Positions 1-10,166 of a stretch of DNA of 64,000 nucleotides are shown here, piece after piece. Under the pieces are notes generated by a model. It saw nothing but the letters and a program-made list of their open reading frames with translations, ran no database searches and was not told the DNA's origin. Position 1 is the stretch's first letter, and every line of letters begins with the position of its first letter. The translations under genes were made by a program, and so were the position numbers. Origin of the DNA: Delftia tsuruhatensis NBRC 16741 (GTDB lineage Bacteria > Pseudomonadota > Gammaproteobacteria > Burkholderiales > Burkholderiaceae_C); NCBI RefSeq assembly GCF_001571325.1, contig NZ_BCTO01000019.1, forward strand, positions 62,001 to 126,000, given 5' to 3'.

Positions 1-1032
1 GATGCGCTCGGCCACGGCCACGGCCTCTTCCTCGGCCTTGTGCGCCAGCATCGGGCCGCGCACCACGTCGCCCACGGCCCAGACGCCGGGCAGGCTGGTC
101 TTGCAGTCGTCATCGACCACGATGCAGCCGCGCTCGTCCAGGGCCAGGCCCACCGCCTCGGCATTGAGGCCGGCGGTGTTGGCCGTGCGGCCAATGGAGA
201 TGATGAGCTTGTCAGCCTCCAGCGCCTGGGCTTCACCCTTGGCGTTGGTGTAGGCGATGGACACGCCCTTCTTGCCGGACTTGACTTCGCCGATCTTCAC
301 GCCCAGCTCGATCTTCAGGCCCTGCTTGTCGAATGCCTTCTTGGCTTCCTTGGCGATTTGCTCATCCACGGCGGGCAGGAACTTGTCCATGCCTTCGAGC
401 ACGATGACTTCGGTGCCAAGACGGCGCCAGACCGAGCCCATTTCCAGGCCGATCACGCCGGCGCCGATCAGCGCCAGCTTCTTGGGGGCCTTGCCCAGGC
501 GCAGGGCGCCATCGTTGGAGAGGATGTTTTCCTCGTCAAAGGGCACGCCGGGCAGAGCGCGGGCGTTGGAGCCGGTGGCCACCACGATCTGCTTGCCCGT
601 CAGCACTTCCTCTTCCTTGCCGGCGACCTTGATCTCGTAGCCGCCTTCGACGGCCTTGACGAAGGAGCCACGGCCGTGGAAGAACGTGACCTTGTTCTTC
701 TTGAACAGGTACAGGATGCCGTCGTTGTTCTGCTTCACGACCGCATCCTTGCGGGCGATCATCTTGGCCACGTCCATCTCGACCTTGCCGGTGGAGATGC
801 CATGGTCGGCAAAGTGCAGGTTGGCGTGCTCGAAGTGCTCGGACGACTGCAGCAGGGCCTTGGAGGGAATGCAGCCCACGTTGGTGCAGGTGCCGCCCGG
901 AGCGGCGCCGCCGGCGGCGTTCTTCCACTCGTCGATACAGGCCACGTTGAAGCCCAGTTGCGCGGCACGGATGGCGGCGATGTAGCCGCCAGGGCCCGCG
1001 CCGATGACGATGACGTCGAATTGCTTGCTCAT
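1..1032 (-). CDS. lpd: Dihydrolipoamide dehydrogenase (E3), 3' end beyond window
   Basis: E3 flavoprotein that reoxidises dihydrolipoyl groups of the 2-oxoglutarate dehydrogenase complex (and possibly other 2-oxoacid complexes) and reduces NAD+. The 344 visible residues show the N-terminal FAD-binding GAGPGG (residues 11-16), the redox-active disulfide CTNVGC (Cys49/Cys54), a second Rossmann motif GAGVIGLEMG and the start of the AVGDV FAD segment. The dimerisation domain with the His-Glu pair lies off the left edge. Start is the ATG at 1030-1032 giving MSKQFDVIVIG. It is the third gene after sucA and sucB, 90 bp behind sucB, and that gap holds an intrinsic-terminator-like hairpin. The family assignment is secure; which complexes it serves is inferred from position. 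Confidence 0.96.
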   Translation of the reverse strand, partial: MSKQFDVIVIGAGPGGYIAAIRAAQLGFNVACIDEWKNAAGGAAPGGTCTNVGCIPSKALLQSSEHFEHANLHFADHGISTGKVEMDVAKMIARKDAVVKQNNDGILYLFKKNKVTFFHGRGSFVKAVEGGYEIKVAGKEEEVLTGKQIVVATGSNARALPGVPFDEENILSNDGALRLGKAPKKLALIGAGVIGLEMGSVWRRLGTEVIVLEGMDKFLPAVDEQIAKEAKKAFDKQGLKIELGVKIGEVKSGKKGVSIAYTNAKGEAQALEADKLIISIGRTANTAGLNAEAVGLALDERGCIVVDDDCKTSLPGVWAVGDVVRGPMLAHKAEEEAVAVAERI

Positions 1033-1060
1033 TTCAGGAATCTCTTGTCTGTGATGCATG

Positions 1061-1100
1061 AAAAAACCCACCGCAGGGCGCGCGGCCAAGGGTGGGTTTT
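1061..1100 (-). terminator. Intrinsic terminator-like hairpin between sucB and lpd
   Basis: AAAACCCACC (1063-1072) pairs with GGTGGGTTTT (1091-1100) around an 18-nt GC-rich loop. Read on the minus strand the hairpin runs straight into six T residues, the arrangement of a rho-independent terminator. It lies inside the presumed sucA-sucB-lpd operon, so it may partially terminate or uncouple lpd expression. Confidence 0.6.
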
Positions 1101-1122
1101 CGTCGTGTCGAACCCTGTGGAA

Positions 1123-2382
1123 TTACAGGTCGAACAGCAGGCGCGAAGGATCTTCCAGCGCGTCCTTCATGGCCACCAGGCCCAGCACGGCTTCGCGGCC
1201 GTCGATGATGCGGTGGTCATAGGACATGGCCAGATAGTTCATCGGGCGCACCACGACCTGGCCGTTCTCGACCATGGCACGGTCCTTGGTGGCGTGCACG
1301 CCCAGGATGGCCGACTGGGGCGGGTTGATGATGGGGGTGGACATCATCGAGCCGAAGGTGCCGCCATTGGAGATGGAGAAGGTGCCGCCGGTCATTTCTT
1401 CAATGCCCAGCTTGCCTTCGGCAGCCTTCTTGCCGAATTCGGCAATCTTCTTTTCGATGTCGGCGAAGCTCATCTGGTCTGCATTGCGCAGGATGGGCAC
1501 CACCAGGCCACGGGGCGAACCCACGGCGATACCGATGTCGAAGTAGCCGTGGTAGACGATGTCGTTGCCGTCCACGGATGCGTTGAGCACCGGGTACTTC
1601 TTCAGGGCGTGCACGGCCGCCTTGACGAAGAAGGACATGAAGCCCAGCTTGGTGCCGTGTTCCTTGGTGAAGGCGTCCTGGAACTTCTTGCGCAGATCCA
1701 TCACCGGGGCCATGTTCACTTCATTGAACGTGGTCAGGATGGCGTTGGTGGACTGCGACTGCAGCAGACGCTCGGCCACGCGGGCACGCAGGCGGCTCAT
1801 GGGCACGCGCTGCTCGGGACGGCCGCTGAGGTCTTCCTTGGCGGACGGAGCCGACACCTGGGGCAGCGCCTTGGTGGGCACGCCGGTGGGAATGACGGCA
1901 GCGGTGGACTGCACGCCGCCCTTGATGGCGGCCAGGGCGTCGCCCTTGGTCACGCGGCCATCCTTGCCGGAGCCAGCCACGTTGGCGGCCGACAGGTTGT
2001 TCTCGGCCAGCAGCTTGGCAGCGGCGGGCATGGCGACATCGCCCTTGCTGCCGCCAGTGGCAGCAGCAGCGGCGGGAGCAGCAGCAGGCGCTGCGGCAGC
2101 GGGAGCTGCGGCAGGAGCGGCAGCGGCCACGCCGGCCACGCCTTCGGTGTCGATCTTGGCGATCAGCTGCTCGGCCACCACGGTGGCGCCGTCACCTTGC
2201 ACGATCTCGGCCAGCACGCCAGCGGCGGGCGCGGGCACTTCGAGCACGACCTTGTCGGTTTCGATCTCGATGAGGATCTCATCGACTGCAACCGCTTCGC
2301 CGGCCTTCTTCTTCCAGGTCAGCATGGTGGCCTCAGCGATGGACTCGGACAGCTGGGGAACTTTGACTTCAACGATAGCCAT
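1123..2382 (-). CDS. sucB: Dihydrolipoyllysine-residue succinyltransferase (E2 of 2-oxoglutarate dehydrogenase)
   Basis: Core E2 subunit that moves the succinyl group from lipoyl-lysine to CoA in the TCA cycle. The 419 residues divide into an N-terminal lipoyl domain (about 2-76; lipoylated Lys44 in ETDKVVLEV), an Ala/Pro-rich flexible linker (about 88-115), a peripheral-subunit-binding domain (about 120-155, with KDGRVTKGD) and the catalytic domain. The catalytic domain ends with [11 protein letters not shown], whose His390 and Asp394 match the acetyltransferase-like active site. Length is normal for SucB/OdhB. It starts at ATG 2382, 54 bp after sucA on the same strand. Confidence 0.97.
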   Translation of the reverse strand: MAIVEVKVPQLSESIAEATMLTWKKKAGEAVAVDEILIEIETDKVVLEVPAPAAGVLAEIVQGDGATVVAEQLIAKIDTEGVAGVAAAAPAAAPAAAAPAAAPAAAAATGGSKGDVAMPAAAKLLAENNLSAANVAGSGKDGRVTKGDALAAIKGGVQSTAAVIPTGVPTKALPQVSAPSAKEDLSGRPEQRVPMSRLRARVAERLLQSQSTNAILTTFNEVNMAPVMDLRKKFQDAFTKEHGTKLGFMSFFVKAAVHALKKYPVLNASVDGNDIVYHGYFDIGIAVGSPRGLVVPILRNADQMSFADIEKKIAEFGKKAAEGKLGIEEMTGGTFSISNGGTFGSMMSTPIINPPQSAILGVHATKDRAMVENGQVVVRPMNYLAMSYDHRIIDGREAVLGLVAMKDALEDPSRLLFDL

Positions 2383-2436
2383 TTGTGATTCTTTCCAAAA
2401 GTGTTCTGTACTGATACGTAGCGGGTGGGGGCTGCC

Positions 2437-5316
2437 TTACTTGTTCAGGACAAAACCCTTGAGCTTGGAGAACGCGCCTTCCACCAGGGCCTTTTGCTGC
2501 TCCTGGTGCAGGTGGGCGTAACCCACGGCGGGCGATGCCGAGGCAGCGCGGCCGGAGTAGCCCAGCTTCTGGCCATCGAGCATGTTCTCGTGGATGTAGT
2601 GCTGCACGAAGAACCAGGCGCCCTGGTTCTGCGGCTCGTCCTGGCACCAGACGATGTCGGTGGCGTTGCCGAACTTCTTCAGTTCAGCGGCGAAAGCCTT
2701 GTGCGGGAAGGGGTACAGCTGCTCGACGCGGATGATGGCGACGTCCTTGCTTTCCTTCTCGGTGCGCTTCTTGACCAGGTCGTAGTACACCTTGCCGGAG
2801 CATGCGATCACGCGCTTGACCTTGGCCGCGTTCTTCACGACGGCTTCGTCCTGCTCGGGGATCACGGTCTGGAAACCGCCGCTGGTGAACTCGGACAGCG
2901 GCGAGGTGGCGTCCTTGTTGCGCAGCAGCGACTTGGGGGTCATGATGACCAGCGGCTTGCGCAGCGGGCGCACCATCTGGCGGCGCAGCACGTGGAAGAT
3001 CTGGCTGGCCGTGGTCGGCTGCACGATCTGCATGTTGGCGTCGGCGGCCAGCTGCATGAAGCGCTCCAGGCGGGCCGAGCTGTGCTCGGGGCCCTGGCCT
3101 TCGTAGCCGTGCGGCAGCATCAGCGTCAGGCCGTTGATGCGGCCCCACTTGACTTCACCGGAGGCGATGAACTGGTCGATCACGACCTGGGCGCCGTTGG
3201 CGAAGTCGCCGAACTGGGCTTCCCAGATCACCAGGGTGTTGGGGTCGTTCGACGCATAGCCGTACTCGAAGCCCAGCACGGCTTCTTCGGACAGGATGGA
3301 GTCGATGACGGTGAACGGAGCCTGGCTGTCGGCCACGTTCTGCAGCGGGATGTAGGTGCCTTCGCTCCACTTCTCGCGCTTTTGGTCATGGATGACCGAG
3401 TGGCGGTGCGTGAAGGTGCCGCGGCCGCAGTCCTCGCCCGACAGGCGCACGGGATAGCCCGATGCGACCAGCGATGCGAAGGCCATGTGCTCGCCCATGC
3501 CCCAGTCCACGTTGACTTCGCCGCGGCCCATCGCTGCGCGGTCGTCATAGACCTTCTTGACCAGCGCGTGCGGCGTCACGGTCTCGGGGATGGTGGTGAT
3601 GCGTTCGGCCAGGCGCTTCCATTCCGTCAGCGGGATGGCGGTGTCGCCGGCGTCCGTCCAGGTCTTGCCCAGGAACGGGCTCCAGTCCACGGCGTACTTG
3701 CTCTTGAAGTTGGTCAGCACCGGGTCCACGGTGTGGCGGCCTTCGTCCATGGCGGCGCGGTAGGCCTTGGCCATGTCGTCGCCCAGCGATTCGCCCAGGC
3801 CCTGTGCGGCCAGCTTGTCGGCGTACAGCTTGCGGGTGCCGGGGTGGGCGCCGATCTTCTTGTACATCAGCGGCTGGGTCAGCGCGGGGGTGTCCTGCTC
3901 GTTGTGGCCCAGCTTGCGGAAGCAGACGATGTCCACGACCACGTCCTTGGAGAATTCCATGCGGAACTCCAGGGCCAGCTGCACGGCCAGCGCCACGGCT
4001 TCCGGATCATCGCCGTTGACGTGCAGCACGGGCGACTCGATCATCTTGACGATGTCGGTGCAGTACAGCGTGGAGCGGGTGTCGCGCGGATCGGAGGTGG
4101 TGAAGCCGATCTGGTTGTTGATGATGATGTGCACCGTGCCGCCCGTGGTGTAGCCACGGGTCTGGGCCAGCGCCAGGGTTTCCTGGTTCACGCCCTGGCC
4201 GGCGAAGGCTGCATCGCCGTGCACCAGCACGGGCAGCACCTGCTTGCCGTGCGGGTCGTCGCGGCGGTCCATGCGCGAGCGCACCGAACCTTCGACCACG
4301 GGGTTGACGATTTCCAGGTGCGAGGGGTTGAAGGCCAGCGACAGGTGGACGGGGCCGCCTGCGGTGGACACGTCGGAGCTGAAGCCCTGGTGGTACTTCA
4401 CGTCACCGGCGGGCAGGTCCTCGGGGGCGGTGTGGTCGAACTCGGCGAACAGGTCCTTGGGCATCTTGCCCAGGGTGTTGACCAGCACGTTCAGGCGGCC
4501 GCGGTGGGCCATGCCGATCACGACTTCCTGCACGCCCTTCTGGCCGGCAGCGTTGATCAGCTCGTCCATGGCGACGATGAAGCTCTCGCCACCTTCCAGC
4601 GAGAAGCGCTTTTGGCCGACGTACTTGGTGTGCAGGTAGCGTTCCAGGCCTTCGGCAGCCGTCAGGCGGTCGAGGATGCGCTTTTTCCGGCTGGCATCAA
4701 AGCTGGGCTTGGTACGGCTGGTTTCCAGCTTTTGCTGCCACCAGCGCTTTTGCGTCTGGTCCGTGGCATACATGTACTCGGAGCCGATGGTGCCGCAGTA
4801 GGTTTCGCGCAGAGCGTTCATCAGCTCGCGCAGGGACATGCTTTCCTTGCCGAAGAAGGTGTTGCTCGTGTTGAACACCGTTTCCTGGTCGGCATCGGTG
4901 AAGCCGTAGAACGACGGCTCCAGCTCGGGAATTTCAGGGCGCTCGGTGCGCTTGAGGGGGTCCAGATCGGCCCAGCGTGCGCCGACATTGCGGTAGGCGG
5001 CGATCAGTTGCTGGACGGCGGTGCGCTTGCGGCCCAGCTCGGAGTCGGCGCCGGAGGCCACGACCACCTTGGTGCCGCCTTGCTTGGCGCGCTCGGCGAA
5101 AGCGTTGATGACGGGCTGGTGCGGAACGTCCTTGGCGTCGGTGCCATCGACTGCGGGCACATGTTGCAGTGCATCAAAGTACTCGCGCCAGGAATCCGGC
5201 ACGCTACCGGGATTGGCCAGGTAGTTTTCGTACATTTCTTCGACGTAGGGGGCATTGCCGCCGAAGAGGTAGGTATTGCCTTGGTAGGCTTGGTAGACCG
5301 ACGTCTGATCGCTCAT
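2437..5316 (-). CDS. sucA: 2-oxoglutarate dehydrogenase E1 component
   Basis: Thiamine-diphosphate-dependent E1 that decarboxylates 2-oxoglutarate and succinylates the E2 lipoyl domain. The 959-aa protein has the short N-terminal E2-binding segment (FGGNAPYVEEMYENY, residues 18-32), HRGRLN (271-276), the ThDP/Mg region GDAAFAGQG (367-375) with NNQIGFTTSD (400-409), and a C-terminal transketolase-like pyrimidine domain carrying GEDCGRGTF. It is first in a sucA-sucB-lpd set. ATG 5316 gives the canonical N-terminus. The leader just upstream carries a perfect 8-bp inverted repeat (5332-5348) that might affect translation. Confidence 0.98.
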   Translation of the reverse strand: MSDQTSVYQAYQGNTYLFGGNAPYVEEMYENYLANPGSVPDSWREYFDALQHVPAVDGTDAKDVPHQPVINAFAERAKQGGTKVVVASGADSELGRKRTAVQQLIAAYRNVGARWADLDPLKRTERPEIPELEPSFYGFTDADQETVFNTSNTFFGKESMSLRELMNALRETYCGTIGSEYMYATDQTQKRWWQQKLETSRTKPSFDASRKKRILDRLTAAEGLERYLHTKYVGQKRFSLEGGESFIVAMDELINAAGQKGVQEVVIGMAHRGRLNVLVNTLGKMPKDLFAEFDHTAPEDLPAGDVKYHQGFSSDVSTAGGPVHLSLAFNPSHLEIVNPVVEGSVRSRMDRRDDPHGKQVLPVLVHGDAAFAGQGVNQETLALAQTRGYTTGGTVHIIINNQIGFTTSDPRDTRSTLYCTDIVKMIESPVLHVNGDDPEAVALAVQLALEFRMEFSKDVVVDIVCFRKLGHNEQDTPALTQPLMYKKIGAHPGTRKLYADKLAAQGLGESLGDDMAKAYRAAMDEGRHTVDPVLTNFKSKYAVDWSPFLGKTWTDAGDTAIPLTEWKRLAERITTIPETVTPHALVKKVYDDRAAMGRGEVNVDWGMGEHMAFASLVASGYPVRLSGEDCGRGTFTHRHSVIHDQKREKWSEGTYIPLQNVADSQAPFTVIDSILSEEAVLGFEYGYASNDPNTLVIWEAQFGDFANGAQVVIDQFIASGEVKWGRINGLTLMLPHGYEGQGPEHSSARLERFMQLAADANMQIVQPTTASQIFHVLRRQMVRPLRKPLVIMTPKSLLRNKDATSPLSEFTSGGFQTVIPEQDEAVVKNAAKVKRVIACSGKVYYDLVKKRTEKESKDVAIIRVEQLYPFPHKAFAAELKKFGNATDIVWCQDEPQNQGAWFFVQHYIHENMLDGQKLGYSGRAASASPAVGYAHLHQEQQKALVEGAFSKLKGFVLNK

Positions 5317-5331
5317 ATTGCGCTGACCTCA

Positions 5332-5348
5332 GCCTCCCTGAGGGAGGC
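5332..5348 (-). promoter_or_regulatory. Short perfect hairpin in the sucA leader
   Basis: GCCTCCCT (5332-5339) and AGGGAGGC (5341-5348) form an 8-bp inverted repeat with a one-base centre, 16-32 nt upstream of the sucA start. On the minus strand its 3' arm contains GGAGG, so folding or protein binding could affect ribosome access. No regulator is identified. Confidence 0.3.
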
Positions 5349-5547
5349 ATTAGCTGGTTTGTGGAACCTTCCGCGACACGGCTGTACCGATTGGCGGATG
5401 CGACTGTGGCTGGGGAAGGGCCTGGTTGCGACCGCCATTGTGCCACCGTTCAAACATCGCAGCAGGGCAGTTACCAAGTGATTACCTGAACTCTCCGGGA
5501 GTTCCCGCAGTCGCGTACATTGGCGCATCTTCCGAACGGACCGCCAG

Positions 5548-6735
5548 ATGAACCTGCTGCCCCTACACAAACGCACTTTCATGCTGCTGCTGATTGCGGC
5601 AACCATAGGCTTCGGTGCCGTGCTCTGGGAGTTCATGGGGGCCATCTTCTGGGGCGTCGCCCTGGCCATCCTGTTTTCGCCGCTGCACCGGCGCCTGCTG
5701 GCGCGCATGCCACGGCGCACCAATCTCGCCGCCCTGTCCACCCTGCTGCTGTGCCTGGTGGTGGCCATCCTGCCGCTGGCGCTGATCGGCGCCTCGCTGG
5801 TGCGCGAGGCCTCGTTGATCTATGAGCGCGTCAACAGCGGCAACCTGGATGCAGGCACCTATGTGCAACAGATCATGGACGCCCTGCCCTCCTGGGTCAC
5901 ACCCTGGCTGGAGCGGTTGCACCTGGGTTCGCTGGCCGAGCTGCAGGACAAGCTGTCCAGCATCGCCATGCAGGCCTCCAAGCTGGCCGCCACCAAGGCG
6001 CTGGGCATAGGCCAGAACACCTTCGGGTTTCTGGTCGGCTTCTGCGTGATGCTGTACCTGCTGTTCTTCCTGCTGCGTGACGGCCGCGACCTGACACAGC
6101 GCATCCGCATGGCCATCCCGCTGCAGTCCGATCACAAGGCCGAGCTGTCGAGCAAGTTCACCACCGTGATCCGCGCCACCGTCAAGGGCAACCTGGCCGT
6201 GGCGGCCGCCCAGGGCGCGCTGGGCGGGCTGATCTTCTGGATTCTGGGCATCCAGGGGCCCGTGCTGTGGGGCGTGGTGATGGCGTTCCTGTCGCTGCTG
6301 CCCGCCGTGGGCGCCGGCCTGATCTGGGCACCGGTGGCCATCTACTTCCTGGCCACCGGTGACATGGGCAAGGGCCTGATCCTGATCGCCTACGGCGTGC
6401 TGGTGATCGGACTGGTGGACAACGTGCTGCGCCCGCTGCTGGTGGGCAAGGACACCAAGATGCCCGACTACATCGTGCTGATCTCGACACTGGGCGGCAT
6501 GGCTCTCTTCGGACTGACGGGTTTTGTGATAGGACCCGTGATCGCGGCGCTGTTCATGGCAATCTGGGACATGTTCACGCGCATGCAGCTGCAGGATGAG
6601 GAAAGGCGCCGCCAAATGGCCCAAACGGTGAACCCATCGGTGAACAAGACGGGTTTGGCGCATGCTGAATATCAGACGTCGGATGATCTGGGCCTCAAGC
6701 ATGCCCCGCGCGATCCAGGCCCGCCGGCACGCTGA
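5548..6735 (+). CDS. AI-2E family (PerM/YdiK-like) membrane protein
   Basis: Polytopic inner-membrane protein of the AI-2E exporter/PerM superfamily, whose members are described as autoinducer-2 exporters or permease-like transporters; the substrate here is unknown. The 395 residues show two N-terminal hydrophobic helices (about 8-45), a segment at about 60-85, an extracytoplasmic stretch with amphipathic helices, then the family's C-terminal helices, including FLVGFCVMLYLLFFLLRDG, GLIFWILGIQGPVLWGVVM and ALFGLTGFVIGPVIAALFM. The charged C-terminal tail (about 345-395) is not conserved in the family. It is divergent from sucA across a 231-bp gap. Start is ATG 5548; no strong ribosome site is visible. 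Confidence 0.85.
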   Translation: MNLLPLHKRTFMLLLIAATIGFGAVLWEFMGAIFWGVALAILFSPLHRRLLARMPRRTNLAALSTLLLCLVVAILPLALIGASLVREASLIYERVNSGNLDAGTYVQQIMDALPSWVTPWLERLHLGSLAELQDKLSSIAMQASKLAATKALGIGQNTFGFLVGFCVMLYLLFFLLRDGRDLTQRIRMAIPLQSDHKAELSSKFTTVIRATVKGNLAVAAAQGALGGLIFWILGIQGPVLWGVVMAFLSLLPAVGAGLIWAPVAIYFLATGDMGKGLILIAYGVLVIGLVDNVLRPLLVGKDTKMPDYIVLISTLGGMALFGLTGFVIGPVIAALFMAIWDMFTRMQLQDEERRRQMAQTVNPSVNKTGLAHAEYQTSDDLGLKHAPRDPGPPAR

Positions 6736-7090
6736 TCCACCCCGGCCTCCGCTCCCGGGGGAGGCCAAAAACCCCATTCGGCAATTCAATCGGCGCAAAT
6801 GGTTCGCATTCACCCAATAGACTGGATTGATCGACGCCATTCAGCCAGCCAATGAATGCCGGATTGATATAAAACAAAATATCCGAAGCCTTCAAACCAG
6901 ATAATCAATTCAACTGATGAATCAGCCGGACACCGGGCCGGCAAGCCCCGCGCAGCAAGGTGCAGCGGGGAGGCCGCGCATGAATGCCGCACAGGCCGAC
7001 TCGGGATTAAGGGTTATTTCCCGGATTGTTTTCGGGGTGCACTCGTAGAATTTGCTTACAAGCGTCAATTTCTATTAGAAGGTACCCCAC
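6736..7090. other. Intergenic region upstream of formate dehydrogenase
   Basis: This 355-bp stretch has no credible gene. It is AT-richer than its surroundings between about 6830 and 6920, as expected of a promoter region. TTGAT-N4-AACAA at 6864-6877 matches an FNR-type site (TTGAT-N4-ATCAA) with one mismatch, about 215 bp before fdnG. No convincing -35/-10 pair could be picked by eye. Confidence 0.35.
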
Positions 7091-10000
7091 ATGGTCCAAT
7101 TCTCCAGACGCCAGTTCATGAAAGTGACTGGTTCGACTCTGGCCGGATCCAGCCTGGCGTTGATGGGTTTCTCGCCCACGGCCGCCCTGGCTGAAGTGCG
7201 CCAGTTCAAGCTGGCCGCCACCACGGTCACCCGCCAGACCTGCACCTACTGTTCGGTAGGCTGCGGCATCCTGATGTATTCGCTGAGCGATGGCGTCAAG
7301 AACGCCAAGCTGTCGGTGATCCACGTCGAGGGAGATCCCGACCACCCCGTCAACCGCGGAACGCTGTGCCCAAAGGGCGCATCGCTGCTGGACTTCGTCC
7401 ACAGCCCGCACCGCCTGAAGTATCCCGAGTACCGCGCGCCCGGCTCCACCGAGTGGAAGCGCATGTCCTGGGATGAGGCGCTGACCCGCATCACCAAGCT
7501 GCTCAAGGACGACCGCGACGCGAACTTCGTCGAGCAAAACGACAAGGGCCAGACGGTGAACCGCTGGCTGACCACCGGCATGCTGGCCGCCTCGGCCTCC
7601 AGCAACGAAGCCGGCTACGTCACACACAAGGTGGCCCGCTCCTGGGGCCTGCTCGCACTCGATAACCAAGCACGTGTCTGACACGGCCCGACGGTGGCAG
7701 GTCTTGCCCCGACGTTTGGCCGTGGAGCGATGACGAACCATTGGGTCGACATCAAGAACGCGGACGTTATCCTGATCATGGGCGGCAATGCCGCTGAAGC
7801 ACATCCCTGCGGTTTCAAGTGGGTGACCGAAGCGAAGGAGCACAACGGTGCGCACTTCATGGTGGTCGATCCGCGCTTCAACCGCTCCGCCTCCGTGGCC
7901 GATTTCTACGCCCCCATCCGGTCGGGCTCGGACATCGTGTTCCTGGGTGGCGTGATCAACTATCTGCTGACGAACGACAAGATCCATCACGAGTACGTGA
8001 GGAACTACACCGACTTCTCGTACATCGTGAAGGAGGAGTTTGCGTTCGACGAGGGCATCTTCTCGGGCTACGACCCACAGACCCGCAAGTACGACAAGTC
8101 CAGCTGGGACTATGAACTCGACGCCGACGGCTACGTGAAGGTGGACGCCAGCCTGCAGCATCCGCGCTGCGTGTACCAATGGCTCAAGCGCCACTACGCC
8201 AGCTATACGCCCGAGAAGGTGGAGAGCGCCTGCGGCACGCCCAAGGAAAAATTCCTGCATGTGTGCGAGAAGCTGGCCTCGACGGCAGTGCCGGGCCGCG
8301 CCGCAACCATCCTGTACGCACTGGGCTGGACACAGCACACCACGGGTGCGCAGATCCTGCGCACGGGCGCCATGGTGCAGCTTCTGCTGGGCAACATCGG
8401 CGTGGCCGGCGGCGGCATGAATGCGCTGCGCGGGCACTCCAACATCCAGGGCCTGACGGACCTGGGGATTCTGTCGGCTTCGCTGCCAGGCTATCTGACG
8501 CTGCCCAACGAAGGCGAGCAGGACTACCAGAAGTACATCGACGCGCGCACGCCCAAGGCCATGCGCCCGGGCCAGATGAACTACTGGTCGAACACGCCCA
8601 AGTTCCACGTGAGCCTCATGAAGGCCTGGTGGGGACCGGCGGCCACGGCCGAGAACAACTGGGCCTTCAACTACCTGCCCAAGCTGGACAAGCAGTACGA
8701 CATGCTGCAGGTGTTCGACATGATGGCGCAGGGCAAGATCAACGGCTACATCGCCCAGGGCTTCAACCCGCTGGCGGCTCTTGCGAACAGCAACAATGTG
8801 CGCGAAGGCCTCAAGAAGCTGAAGTTCCTGGTGATCATGGACCCGCTGGTCACCGAAACGTCGGAGTTCTGGAAGAACCACGGCGAGTTCAACGACGTGG
8901 ATTCGGCATCCATCCAGACCGAGGTGTTCCGCCTGCCCACGACCTGCTTTGCCGAGGAGGACGGCGCCGTCGTCAGTTCCTCGCGTGTGCTGCAGTGGCA
9001 CTGGAAGGCGGCCGAGCCCCCGGGCGAAGCCAAGACCGACATCGCCATCATGTCGGCCCTGCACCTGCGCCTGAAGCAGGCCTACGAGAAGGACGGCGGC
9101 AAGTTCCCCGAGCCGATCACCAAGCTGTGGTGGCCGTATGCCCATGCCGATCATCCGACTTCGGAAGAGATCGCCAAGGAGTACAACGGCCGCGCGCTGG
9201 TGGACCTGTTCGACCCCAAGGACCCGACCAAGCTCATCCGCAAGGCAGGCGAGCAGCTCGCCGGCTTCGGCGAGATGCGCGACGACGGCACGACGATGGG
9301 CGGCTGCTGGATCTGGGCTGGCTGCTGGACCTCGTCCGGCAACCAGATGGCCCGACGCGACAACAGCGACCCTACGGGTATAGGCAATACGCTGAACTGG
9401 GCCTGGGCCTGGCCGGCCAACCGCCGCGTGCTCTACAACCGTGCCTCGTGCGACCGCAACGGCCAGCCGTTCAATCCCCAGCGCACGCTGATCCGCTGGA
9501 ACGGCAAGGCCTGGGGCGGCGCCGACGTGCCCGACATGGGTCCGACCATGCCGCCGGAGACCACCGATCCGTTCATCATGAACCCCGAGGGCGTAGCGCG
9601 CTTCTTCGCCCGCAAGGGCATGAACGAGGGACCGTTCCCCACCCACTACGAGGCCTTCGACAACCCGCTGGGATACAACCCCATGTATCCCGACAACAAG
9701 CTGGCTGTCATCAACCCGGCCGCCCGCATCTTCGACTCCGCCAAGGATTCGGCAGGCTCGCCCAGCGAGTTCCCGCATGTGGGCACGACGTACCGCCTGA
9801 CCGAGCACTTCCACTATTGGACCAAGCACGTTCAGTTGAACAACATCGTTCAGCCCGAGCAGTTCGTGGAAATCGGCGAGGCGCTGGCCAAGGAACTGGG
9901 CATCGAGACGGGCCAGCATGTGAAGGTCAGCTCCAAGCGCGGCTTCGTCAAGGCGGCCGCCGTGGTGACCAAGCGCATCAAGCCCATGAAGATCGATGGC

Positions 10001-10156
10001 AAGACCATCCACCACGTGGGCGTGCCCATTCACTGGGGCTTCTCGTCGACGGGCCGCAAGGGCTACATGGCCAACAACCTGACGGCATCGGTGGGCGATG
10101 GCAACAGCCTTACCCCGGAATCCAAGACCTTCCTCGTGAAGGTGGAAAAGGTTTAA
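7091..10156 (+). CDS. fdnG: Formate dehydrogenase-N/O alpha subunit, selenocysteine-containing
   Basis: Catalytic molybdopterin subunit of a periplasm-facing respiratory formate dehydrogenase. The gene is 1022 codons when the in-frame TGA at 7679-7681 is read as selenocysteine (Sec197, context RV-U-HGPT); the family is about 1015 aa. The N-terminus [14 protein letters not shown] carries a twin-arginine signal (SRRQFMK), cleaved near TAALA. Cys51, Cys54, Cys58 and Cys93 bind a 4Fe-4S cluster, followed by the bis-MGD domains. A SECIS hairpin directly follows the UGA. Start is ATG 7091 after AGAAGGT. Sequence on both sides of the UGA is typical FdnG, so this is one gene and not a nonsense pseudogene. 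The beta subunit starts 10 bp downstream. Confidence 0.97.
7679..7724 (+). promoter_or_regulatory. Bacterial SECIS element (Sec codon plus hairpin)
   Basis: The UGA at 7679-7681 is followed at once by CACGGCC (7682-7688), which pairs with GGCCGTG (7718-7724). Inside it an apical hairpin GGCA (7696-7699) / TGCC (7705-7708) displays the loop GGTCT (7700-7704). The arrangement closely parallels the SelB-binding fdhF SECIS of E. coli (GCAGGUCUGC apex). It recruits SelB with Sec-tRNA to recode the UGA. Confidence 0.9.
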
Positions 10157-10166
10157 GGAGCAGCTG

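Noticed and set aside
7091-10156. fdnG appears broken into two frames by a TGA at 7679-7681.
   Set aside because: The TGA is at the known selenocysteine position, followed by a SECIS hairpin, and selA, selB, selC and selD are all nearby. It is recoded, not a nonsense mutation.
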